DNA of 16,810 nt from JAICLV01 sp036380925 (lineage in GTDB: Bacteria; Actinomycetota; Actinomycetes; Acidothermales; Acidothermaceae), in contig DASVDW010000111.1 in assembly GCA_036380925.1 (NCBI GenBank), positions 1-16,810 on the forward strand, given 5' to 3'. Positions 1 through 4,980 of this stretch are shown here, one piece after another. A program made the position numbers and the translations under genes. Each line of letters opens with the position of its first letter. Position 1 is the first letter of the stretch. The notes beneath the pieces were generated by a model that was not told the origin of the DNA, searched no databases, and worked only from the letters and a program-made list of their open reading frames with translations.

Positions 1-508
1 GTGACTGATTGTTGCCGTATGGTGTCGCGGTCGGCGTCGGCAGCAGCCGCACTGTTCCCGGCAGTGTCGATTGATGCCCCGCCGAGTTGCCCCGTCCGCC
101 GCCGTTGCCGTCCGCCGCGGTCGGCGTCGGCAACAGGTGCACCGCGCTCGGCAGCATCATGTCCCCGCTCGATCCGCGCTGGTTCGGGCCACCCTTGGTG
201 CCGTCCGTCGCTCGCGGCGTCGGTAGCAGATCCTCCACGTCCCGCACCAGGCAGTTCGCGTTGAACCCGTCCGCTGGGCGACCCTTGTAGTCCCGTGCCT
301 GCGGCGAGCTCAGCAGGCCAGGCGACGACGAAGACCCTGAACCTTCCGTGCGGTGCGCCGACGTCGGCAGCTCGTAGGCCACACCATCGCGCGTCATACC
401 CGATGTCGGCCAGGTCTCCGAGTACAGCGCCGAGTGCCCGCAGACCGCTTGCTGGCCCGTCTCCCACACACCACGGGCAGGACTCCATCGCGCTATCAGC
501 GTGTGCAC
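1..508 (-). CDS. LLPTPxA-repeat protein overlapping the cytosine methylase in another frame (partial)
   Basis: This minus-strand frame is open from the stop at 521-523 to the window edge. GTG at 508 follows AAGGGGG (516-522) with a 7-nt spacer, giving at least 169 codons. It contains SETWPTSGMTRDG, a Ser-rich SGSSSSPG stretch, and three LLPTPxA units (209-229, 116-136, 26-46) spaced 93 and 90 nt, with KGGPNQRGSSGD between the first two. I recognise this as a phage protein type often found beside or fused to cytosine methylases; its function is unknown to me. My hand count gives about 84% G or C at third positions over the last 104 codons, against about 61% in the methylase frame, so this frame is probably translated. 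It could be an independent gene, or the C-terminal part of the methylase reached by mutation or recoding. Confidence 0.65.
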   Translation of the reverse strand, partial: MHTLIARWSPARGVWETGQQAVCGHSALYSETWPTSGMTRDGVAYELPTSAHRTEGSGSSSSPGLLSSPQARDYKGRPADGFNANCLVRDVEDLLPTPRATDGTKGGPNQRGSSGDMMLPSAVHLLPTPTAADGNGGGRGNSAGHQSTLPGTVRLLPTPTATPYGNNQS

Positions 509-869
509 TGAGTAACCCCCTTACGTTTTCGGCCACGACCAGCGAGGGACGCAGCGCGTCGATTGCTTCGGCCATGCGGGACCACAGGCCGGTACGTGTG
601 TCGGCTCGTAGGCCGGCGCGCTTCCCAGCGGCGGAAACGTCCTGACACGGGAACCCGCCTGTGAGCACGTCGACCGACTCGACGGTGTTCCAGTCGATCT
701 GTGTGATGTCGCCGAGGTTGGGAACGTTCGGCCAGTGGTGGGCGAGGATTCGCGACGGCGCGTCGTCGACCTCGGCCACCCAAGCGAGGTCGGCGTCTAG
801 GACTTGCTCGATGGCAAGATCAAGACCCCCGTAGCCAGAGAACAGCGACCCGATCTTGAGCCCGTTCAT
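1..869 (-). CDS. C5-cytosine DNA methyltransferase (Dcm family), 3' end outside window
   Basis: The frame is open from ATG at 869 to the window edge (289 codons). By family knowledge it transfers a methyl group from SAM to C5 of cytosine in DNA. Visible motifs are motif I IGSLFSGYGGLDLAI (residues 6-20), motif IV GGFPCQDVS (71-79, catalytic Cys75), the ENV of motif VI (114-116), and GAPHGRFRVFVVA (171-183) where motif VIII lies. The C-terminal ALGNGV-type motif is not reached. The start overlaps the upstream zinc-ribbon stop as ATGA, so it is the last visible gene of the left operon. Codon third positions are GC-rich early, but by my hand count they fall to about 61% G/C over roughly 1-320. 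There a second frame (see 1-508) takes over the coding signature. Either two genes overlap or a frameshift joins them. The methylase identity is certain; the C-terminal frame is not. Confidence 0.88.
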   Translation of the reverse strand, partial: MNGLKIGSLFSGYGGLDLAIEQVLDADLAWVAEVDDAPSRILAHHWPNVPNLGDITQIDWNTVESVDVLTGGFPCQDVSAAGKRAGLRADTRTGLWSRMAEAIDALRPSLVVAENVRGLLSAHADSAMESCPWCVGDGPASGLRALGAVLGDLADIGYDARWCGLRAADVGAPHGRFRVFVVAWPAELAAGTGLQGSPSGRVQRELPGAGRGGSATDAASDGRHQGWPEPARIERGHDAAERGAPVADADRGGRQRRRTGQLGGASIDTAGNSAAAADADRDTIRQQSV

Positions 870-988
870 GCTGCGACCTCCGTCTGGTTGCACGCGGTAC
901 ATGCGCGGTCCCAGCGCCACCGGCCGCAGCCGGGGCACCGGGACACGCGCGCGTCGAGCTGGTCGCGCCACGTGGCGAGCTTGCTCAC
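866..988 (-). CDS. 40-residue zinc-ribbon microprotein
   Basis: GTG at 988 overlaps the WhiB stop as GTGA, and its own TGA overlaps the methylase ATG as ATGA. That placement between two certain genes supports real translation. The 40-residue product carries CPGCG at residues 18-22 and CTAC at about 30-33, a Cx2C-x8-Cx2C pattern fit to bind one zinc ion. Trp and Arg residues fill the loop. Similar tiny zinc-ribbon peptides are common in actinophage early operons without a known role. Binding to nucleic acid or to a partner protein is inference. A longer in-frame extension upstream reads through the WhiB gene and is Arg-rich shadow, so I reject it. Confidence 0.68.
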   Translation of the reverse strand: MSKLATWRDQLDARVSRCPGCGRWRWDRACTACNQTEVAA

Positions 989-1302
989 GCGACGGCCTCC
1001 GCGTCGGCGTCGGCGGCCTCGCGCATCTTGCGGCGAATCTCGCGCCGATCGCGCTCGCTCGTGCCGCCCCACACGCCGTATTTCTCGTTGTTGTCGAGCG
1101 CGTACGCGAGGCACTTGTCTTTGACGGGGCACGGTGCGCGCAGCGGCATGTCCGGGTCGCCGTCCGGCCCGTTGCCGTTACACACACGCTTCGCGAACCG
1201 CGACGAGCCGCCCATGTCCGGGTAGAACAGGTCGGGGTCGGTCTGCGCGCAGATTCCATCGGCCATCCACTCGGGCGGCCTGCGGGCAAGGGTGTACGTC
1301 AT
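985..1302 (-). CDS. WhiB-family iron-sulfur transcription regulator
   Basis: The protein has 105 residues. WhiB proteins are actinobacterial regulators that hold a [4Fe-4S] cluster on four cysteines and act with the primary sigma factor. Here the cysteines are C18, C41, C58 and C64, with CPVKDKC giving the last Cx5C. The turn GVWGG (76-80) is followed by a basic helix rich in Arg and Lys (83-95). The spacing C41-x16-C58 is odd: the family norm is Cx2C, so about 14 residues rich in Gly, Asp and Pro are inserted. The ATG at 1302 has GGAG 8 nt upstream and overlaps the rusA stop as ATGA. Phage WhiB proteins, such as that of mycobacteriophage TM4, alter host septation and superinfection. Whether this one does is unknown. 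The family call is firm. Confidence 0.93.
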   Translation of the reverse strand: MTYTLARRPPEWMADGICAQTDPDLFYPDMGGSSRFAKRVCNGNGPDGDPDMPLRAPCPVKDKCLAYALDNNEKYGVWGGTSERDRREIRRKMREAADADAEAVA

Positions 1303-1676
1303 GATGTGAGCTCCTGAATGGTCACGAATACGGCCAGGGGCCCACGCTCGGCGGCGCGGCGCATGTCAGGCCCCACTAGGTGGGCGTCGCTGTCGTCGGG
1401 CAACACAGCGGCGTCTACGAGCCCGTCAACGATCGGTTTGGCTACGTACGGGTAGTAGTTGGCGACGTCGCGGCGTCTCCGGTCCGGGAACCGGATGGTG
1501 ACGACGACGCGGGCACGGTCGAACGGCGCGAGTCTCGCGCCCAACGCCTGCAGCCAGGCCCGCTTCCGCCAGTAGCGCGTAACGGCGACGCGGCGCGCCC
1601 AATGGATGCGCTCGTTCGCGGACACGATGAACACCGGGTCTAAGCCGCCCATCTCGATGATCCGTTCGCGCATCAT
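1299..1676 (-). CDS. rusA: RusA-like Holliday junction resolvase
   Basis: The product is 125 residues long, the usual RusA size. RusA dimers cut four-way DNA junctions during phage recombination and replication. The N-terminal part has VSANERIHWARR (18-29). The acidic metal-binding set lies in RRRRDVANYYPY (67-78, Asp70), KPIVDGLVDAAVLPDD (80-95, Asp84, Asp94 and Asp95) and DAHLVGPDMR (97-106). I chose ATG 1676 because it overlaps the upstream stop as ATGA and has AAGGA about 10 nt before it. The 20 extra residues possible upstream are Arg-rich and lie inside the preceding gene. It is coupled to Bet two genes upstream and WhiB downstream, which fits a recombination module. Confidence 0.9.
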   Translation of the reverse strand: MMRERIIEMGGLDPVFIVSANERIHWARRVAVTRYWRKRAWLQALGARLAPFDRARVVVTIRFPDRRRRDVANYYPYVAKPIVDGLVDAAVLPDDSDAHLVGPDMRRAAERGPLAVFVTIQELTS

Positions 1677-1903
1677 GCTGGCCACGTCCTTAGGATGACG
1701 TTCTGGGCGTCGTATGCGTCGGTGCCTGGCCGCCAATGGGCGCGGCGTTCAGCGGGGAGCGGTAGCCACACCGGCCAAGGTTCGGCCGGTGCGACGAACG
1801 GCGCGACGTCGAGCAGGGCCGAGGCATCGGTGTCGCGGCGTTGCGCGAATCCGACGAGCGCGAACGTGAGCACGACGCCGATCGCGATACCTACGGCGAT
1901 CAC
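1673..1903 (-). CDS. 76-residue single-span membrane protein
   Basis: GTG at 1903 overlaps the Bet stop as GTGA, and the TGA at 1675-1673 overlaps the rusA start. Residues 2-20 form a hydrophobic helix rich in Ile, Val, Ala and Gly, followed by QRR. The rest is a soluble tail with a Pro/Trp-rich stretch (EPWPVWLPLP, 41-50). One membrane anchor with a short tail is all that can be read. I know no family for it. Small membrane proteins in this part of actinophage genomes sometimes act in superinfection exclusion, but nothing in the sequence proves that. Position and overlaps make translation likely. Confidence 0.7.
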   Translation of the reverse strand: MIAVGIAIGVVLTFALVGFAQRRDTDASALLDVAPFVAPAEPWPVWLPLPAERRAHWRPGTDAYDAQNVILRTWPA

Positions 1904-2670
1904 GTCGTACGCCCGTCCACCGCGTCGCCCGGAAGCACGGCTTCGGCGTCGGCGTCGGAGACAGGCCCCGCACCGTTGTTCTGCGCGGCGTCGTCGATGC
2001 TGGTCTGTCCCGGCAGCTCGGCGTCGTCGGACGACTCGACGAGCTCGCCCGCGACCGAACCGGCCCGCCACTCGGCCACCGGCGCGGTGTCGCTCGACTG
2101 CATCTCGTCGGATGTGTACAACCCCGACAGGTCGAGCGGGAACGCCTTGCGCAGCGCGAGTGCTTCGGCGCACTTAGCGAGCATGAGCGCCGGTTTCGAC
2201 AGCCACATGCCGGTCAGCGTGCCGTCGCGTTTGGTGGCCGCGTACTCGGAGAACAGCGCGACGGCCGGGTACCGGTTGCCGTCGCGGACTACGACGACCT
2301 TCGCGGCTGCGGGAGGCTGCGGGTCAAGCCAGATGTCTCGCCAGACGCCGTCACTGCCGCACCACAGCGTTTCCTCGTAGCCGAGGGATTCGCCGGTCGC
2401 GTTGACCGCTCGGCGTGCGATCAACCGGAACCCGTCGATGCCGGTTTGGATGGTCTGCTTGCCCTGCCGCTCGATCATGTAGATCTGCTTGGCGAACGGG
2501 TCGAGCCCGGTCCTGACGGACTGATGGAAGAACACCGCGAGGTCGGCGTTCGACGCGTTGGCCACGCCGAGCTGCACGAGCGCGGCTTTCTGCTTGTCGG
2601 TCCAGAACGTCTGGTCGGCGCTGATAACCAGGTCCGAGGATGCGCCGGTGCGGGCGAGTTCAGTCGTCAC
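1900..2670 (-). CDS. bet: Bet/RecT-family ssDNA annealing protein
   Basis: The protein has 256 residues. Single-strand annealing proteins of this family coat ssDNA and pair complementary strands in phage recombination. The family core is visible: GLDPFAKQIYMI (about 55-66), IQTGIDGFRLIARRA (about 74-88) and ALMLAKCAEALALRKAFP near residue 170. The C-terminal third is acidic and poorly conserved, rich in Asp, Glu and Ser, as in other RecT-type proteins where the tail binds partners. The GTG start at 2670 follows AGGAG with a 6-nt spacer. The gene overlaps the upstream 87-residue gene by 11 nt. No partner exonuclease is visible in the window. Assignment to Bet rather than the RecT subgroup is from recognition only. 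Confidence 0.93.
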   Translation of the reverse strand: MTTELARTGASSDLVISADQTFWTDKQKAALVQLGVANASNADLAVFFHQSVRTGLDPFAKQIYMIERQGKQTIQTGIDGFRLIARRAVNATGESLGYEETLWCGSDGVWRDIWLDPQPPAAAKVVVVRDGNRYPAVALFSEYAATKRDGTLTGMWLSKPALMLAKCAEALALRKAFPLDLSGLYTSDEMQSSDTAPVAEWRAGSVAGELVESSDDAELPGQTSIDDAAQNNGAGPVSDADAEAVLPGDAVDGRTT

Positions 2671-2923
2671 TGTGTCTCCTGTCTGGCAGCTTGGCTTGCC
2701 GCCAGTTGCCGTCGTCGTCGATGTCGATTAGGTCGTCGAGGTCGTAGCCGTGCGGAATGTCGTAGTCGGTGCCGAACGGTTTGCCGCGTTCACGCTCAAG
2801 CCGTTCGACGATTTGGTGTGCTCGGGCCAGGCGGCCCTCTTCGCTGTTGGGGTCGAGCGCCGCGGGCGGTCCGGCGTGGGGGGCACGCTTCCGGCCCGCG
2901 GCGCTCGGGTCTGTGGCCGTCAC
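2660..2923 (-). CDS. 87-residue acidic protein of unknown function
   Basis: GTG at 2923 overlaps the stop of the 34-residue peptide as GTGA, which sets the start. A longer upstream extension is Arg-rich and runs through that peptide. The N-terminal 25 residues are basic and Pro/Ala-rich. A helix rich in charged residues follows (EEGRLARAHQIVERLERERG, about 28-47), then an acidic stretch (DLDDLIDIDDDG). I do not recognise a family. Its place directly before Bet, where other phages carry an exonuclease or its accessory protein, invites a recombination role. It is far too short for an exonuclease and has no nuclease motif. Confidence 0.7.
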   Translation of the reverse strand: MTATDPSAAGRKRAPHAGPPAALDPNSEEGRLARAHQIVERLERERGKPFGTDYDIPHGYDLDDLIDIDDDGNWRQAKLPDRRHSDD

Positions 2924-3024
2924 GTCAGCGCGGCGATGACAAGCCCGCCGAGCGCGTGGTAGGCGGCCAGGCCAGCGGCGAGAAACAGCGCCAGCAGGAC
3001 GTCTGGCAGGTAGCGCCGGATCAT
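2920..3024 (-). CDS. 34-residue membrane microprotein
   Basis: ATG at 3024 overlaps the methyltransferase stop as ATGA, and the TGA at 2922-2920 overlaps the next gene's GTG. The reading is exact at both ends. The start MIRRYLPDV is followed by about 22 hydrophobic residues (LLALFLAAGLAAYHALGG and on to the end). This gives one transmembrane helix with the positive charges at the N-terminus, hence probably N-in. It is too short to appear in usual gene calls. The function is unknown. The double 4-nt coupling is the main evidence that it is made. Confidence 0.62.
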   Translation of the reverse strand: MIRRYLPDVLLALFLAAGLAAYHALGGLVIAALT

Positions 3025-3983
3025 GCGGCGTCACCCCCGAAGTCGAGCGCACCCTGCTGTAGCCGCGTCTTGAGCGACAGGTTCAGGTACTCAGCGGACA
3101 GGTCGATGCCGACGTAGCGACGTCCGTGTTTCGTGGCTGCGAGCCCGGTGGTGCCGGAGCCGGAGAACGGGTCGAGCACGGTCCCGCTGGGCTTGCACCC
3201 GGCGAGGACGCACCGTTCCGCGAGCGCGAGCGGCATGACGGCGAAGTGCGCGCCGGAGAATGGCCGGGTTGCGATCTCCCACACGTCGCCGGGGTTGCGC
3301 CCACCCTCGGAGTAGCTGCCACTGTTCGCCCCAACCGGGCGCATGGCCTTCTGCCCGCGCATGAAGTTCGCACCCTCGCGTCCCGGCTCGGAGACGTGCG
3401 GCTCTCGGATCGGGTCGAGGTCGAACCAGTACCGCCGCGACTTCGAGAACAGGAACACGTGCTCGTACCTGGTCGACAGCCGATCCGTCACCGACTCGGG
3501 CATCGCGTTCGGCTTGGACCAGATGATGTCGTTGCGCAAGATCCAGCCGTCGTCCTGCAGCGCGAACGCGACCTGCCACGGGATGCCGAGCAGGTTCTTC
3601 GGCGGCGCACCGGTCTTGGGTCGGATACCTGCGATGCGAACGGCGGCCCCGGCGGCACCGTTCCCGGACCCGCTCACACGGCGCCCTTCAGCTCCTCCCG
3701 AGTTGGCCGATCCCACATACGAGTCGCCGAGGTTCAGCCACAGCGTGCCGTCGTCCGCGAGCACGCGACGCACCTCGGCGAACAGTGTCCGCATCGTATC
3801 GACGTACTCCGCAGGCGACGCCTCAAGCCCGTACTGGCCGTCCTGCCCGTAGTCGCGCAAGCCGTAGTACGGCGGTGACGTCACACACGAGTCGAGCGAT
3901 CCGTCCGGCATGTCCCGCAGGACGTCGAGCGCGTCACCGTGCCACAGCGTGACGTGGTCGTCGGTGTAGTAGGGCGTTGTCAA
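3021..3983 (-). CDS. Beta-class DNA methyltransferase (N4-cytosine or N6-adenine)
   Basis: The protein has 320 residues. It has the order of a beta-class amino-methyltransferase: catalytic motif IV TSPPYYGL (35-42) comes first and SAM-binding motif I DPFSGSGTTG (271-280) near the C-terminus. The target-recognition region lies between them. SPPY is most often seen in N4-cytosine enzymes and DPPY in N6-adenine enzymes, so N4-cytosine is more likely. Start TTG 3983 follows AAAGGA with an 8-nt spacer and overlaps the preceding stop as TTGA. No restriction endonuclease is next to it, so it is probably an orphan enzyme. Such phage enzymes protect DNA from host restriction or mark it for regulation. 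The target sequence cannot be read from the protein. Confidence 0.93.
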   Translation of the reverse strand: MTTPYYTDDHVTLWHGDALDVLRDMPDGSLDSCVTSPPYYGLRDYGQDGQYGLEASPAEYVDTMRTLFAEVRRVLADDGTLWLNLGDSYVGSANSGGAEGRRVSGSGNGAAGAAVRIAGIRPKTGAPPKNLLGIPWQVAFALQDDGWILRNDIIWSKPNAMPESVTDRLSTRYEHVFLFSKSRRYWFDLDPIREPHVSEPGREGANFMRGQKAMRPVGANSGSYSEGGRNPGDVWEIATRPFSGAHFAVMPLALAERCVLAGCKPSGTVLDPFSGSGTTGLAATKHGRRYVGIDLSAEYLNLSLKTRLQQGALDFGGDAA

Positions 3984-4135
3984 CGCAACGGTCCTTTCGG
4001 CCTGGCCAGGTTGGCGATGCGGGTCATTTGGCGGCGCTCATGCTCAGCTCGATCCGCAGGCGCGGGGCCTTCTGGTTGTGCCTGCAGTTGTTCGGCGATC
4101 GAGTAGGCGAGCTGGTCGGTGAGCTCCCCGCTCAT
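3980..4135 (-). CDS. 51-residue hydrophilic protein of unknown function
   Basis: ATG at 4135 overlaps the HTH stop as ATGA, and the TGA at 3982-3980 overlaps the methyltransferase TTG. The product begins MSGELTDQLAYSIAEQLQAQ and continues through a Pro/Ala linker into a basic helix (about 30-50, rich in Arg, Glu and Lys). It reads as a short helical protein with no membrane segment. I know no family. Its place directly after the regulator suggests a small accessory of the early operon, which is inference. Translation is supported by the two overlaps. Confidence 0.65.
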   Translation of the reverse strand: MSGELTDQLAYSIAEQLQAQPEGPAPADRAEHERRQMTRIANLARPKGPLR

Positions 4136-4374
4136 CGCGTGAACGCCAATCGGGCCTCGACGCGTTCGACGAGCTCGGCCGCGTCGAGCCCGAGCGCCTG
4201 AGCGACGGCCACGAGCTCTTCGACGGGGAACGACGTTTGACCGGTAAGCCGACTCTGCAACCGCGCCCGGTTGATGCCGGTCGAGCTGGCGAGGGCCGTC
4301 TGTGTGATCCGGCGACGCGCCATCTCGGCGCGGGTCTCTGCCGCGAACAGATCGCGGATGAACGTGTAATCCAT
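4132..4374 (-). CDS. XRE-type helix-turn-helix regulator, first gene of the left operon
   Basis: The protein has 80 residues. Residues about 20-60 fit a Cro/CI-type HTH: RRRITQTALASSTGINRARL covers the two HTH helices, and PVEELVAVAQALGL covers the later helices. It likely binds operators in the divergent region just upstream and controls this operon and possibly the plus-strand pair. ATG 4374 lies 7 nt after the end of a possible -10 box with no Shine-Dalgarno, which suggests a leaderless mRNA, common in actinobacteria. A second ATG at 4392 falls within the promoter region, so I reject it. Whether it is the lysogeny repressor or a Cro-like protein cannot be decided. It lacks a second domain, so a small Cro-like role is reasonable. 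Confidence 0.85.
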   Translation of the reverse strand: MDYTFIRDLFAAETRAEMARRRITQTALASSTGINRARLQSRLTGQTSFPVEELVAVAQALGLDAAELVERVEARLAFTR

Positions 4375-4381
4375 GCGCAGC

Positions 4382-4410
4382 ACACTACACACATGAACTA
4401 TTCAAGTCCA
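4382..4410 (-). promoter_or_regulatory. Putative leftward promoter for the HTH operon
   Basis: On the minus strand, TGGACT (4410-4405) is followed by 17 nt and TAGTGT (4387-4382). The expected transcription start would be at or within one base of the ATG at 4374. This explains the missing ribosome-binding site. The hexamers are only fair matches to the sigma-70 consensus, but the spacing is ideal. Confidence 0.45.
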
Positions 4411-4451
4411 GGCGTGCAGATGCGTGTCGTGGGGAATATTTAGGTGCCTAC

Positions 4452-4482
4452 TGGACTAGATGTCGTGGCATGGGCATAATAT
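4452..4482 (+). promoter_or_regulatory. Putative rightward promoter for the 143-aa protein/protease pair
   Basis: TGGACT (4452-4457) is followed by 17 nt and CATAAT (4475-4480); the overlapping TAATAT (4477-4482) is the better -10 but gives 19 nt. The same TGGACT is used on the opposite strand. The leader to ATG 4549 is about 60 nt and holds a small hairpin, CCATC/GATGG (4497-4511). Confidence 0.45.
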
Positions 4483-4486
4483 CTAG
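4456..4486. promoter_or_regulatory. Inverted repeat CTAGAT/ATCTAG spanning the rightward promoter, possible operator
   Basis: CTAGAT at 4456-4461 and ATCTAG at 4481-4486 are exact inverted copies 19 nt apart. They span the interval from the -35 to the -10 of the putative rightward promoter. A further pair, CACTACACACATG (4382-4394) and CATGTGTAG (4488-4496), is inverted across the whole region. They are candidates for HTH binding sites; no binding evidence exists. Confidence 0.35.
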
Positions 4487-4548
4487 ACATGTGTAGCCAT
4501 CTGTGAGATGGTGTCCCACGTCCACAACACAGGAGGAAGGCAGTCCCA

Positions 4549-4980
4549 ATGGCTCACATAATCCACCTCGTCGACGACCAGACCCCAACGGCGTTCTACG
4601 GCGCATCGGTCGAGCGGGTGATCGTCAAGGTCGGTCAGTGCGTGCTGTACATGCCCCGCGGCGAAGCGCTCGCGCTGTCGACCGAGCTCGCCCAAGCGGT
4701 GCAGCAGGGCGACGAGCTCGCGGCCGGCGCTTTGGACGGTGACGTCCCTATGACAGCGCTGCGCAAGGGTGACCGCGTCCGCATCACAGGCAACGGGCCC
4801 AAGATCGCTTCCAGCCCTGACGACGGGGTTCACCACTTCCTCGACATCGGCGAGGTCGTCACGGTCGAACGGCGCGGTGACCGGGTCGTCGACGTCCTGG
4901 CCGAGCGCGACTATGCCGGTGGCCTCAAACAGACCGTGTCGGTCGAGCACGTCGAGCGGGTCGGCGGTGACGCCCGATGA
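4549..4980 (+). CDS. 143-residue protein of unknown function, partner of the membrane protease
   Basis: ATG 4549 follows a strong purine tract, AGGAGGAAGG (4531-4540), with the GGAAGG end 8 nt away. No family is recognised. Residues 1-65 look alpha/beta, with an amphipathic helix (LALSTELAQAVQQGDELAAG, 41-60). Residues 68-138 read as a small beta barrel, with KGDRVRI, IGEVVTVERRGDRVVDV and QTVSVEHVERV, much like SH3-like or KOW folds. There is no signal or membrane helix, so it is probably cytoplasmic. Its TGA overlaps the protease ATG as ATGA, so the two are co-translated. The pair is read opposite to all other genes in the window. A role as regulator of or immunity factor for the protease is only a guess from pairing. 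The antisense frame over this gene is a shadow. Confidence 0.8.
   Translation: MAHIIHLVDDQTPTAFYGASVERVIVKVGQCVLYMPRGEALALSTELAQAVQQGDELAAGALDGDVPMTALRKGDRVRITGNGPKIASSPDDGVHHFLDIGEVVTVERRGDRVVDVLAERDYAGGLKQTVSVEHVERVGGDAR

Noticed and set aside
496..783. 95-codon minus-strand frame inside the methylase
   Set aside because: It lies in the third frame over the methylase catalytic core, is Arg-rich and matches no family.
1677..1736. Extended N-terminus of RusA from 1736
   Set aside because: The 20 added residues are Arg-rich, overlap the previous gene, and the ATG at 1676 has both an ATGA overlap and a ribosome site.
4483..4950. 155-codon minus-strand frame over the 143-residue plus gene
   Set aside because: The plus gene has a strong ribosome site and couples to the protease; the antisense frame has neither and runs into the promoter region.
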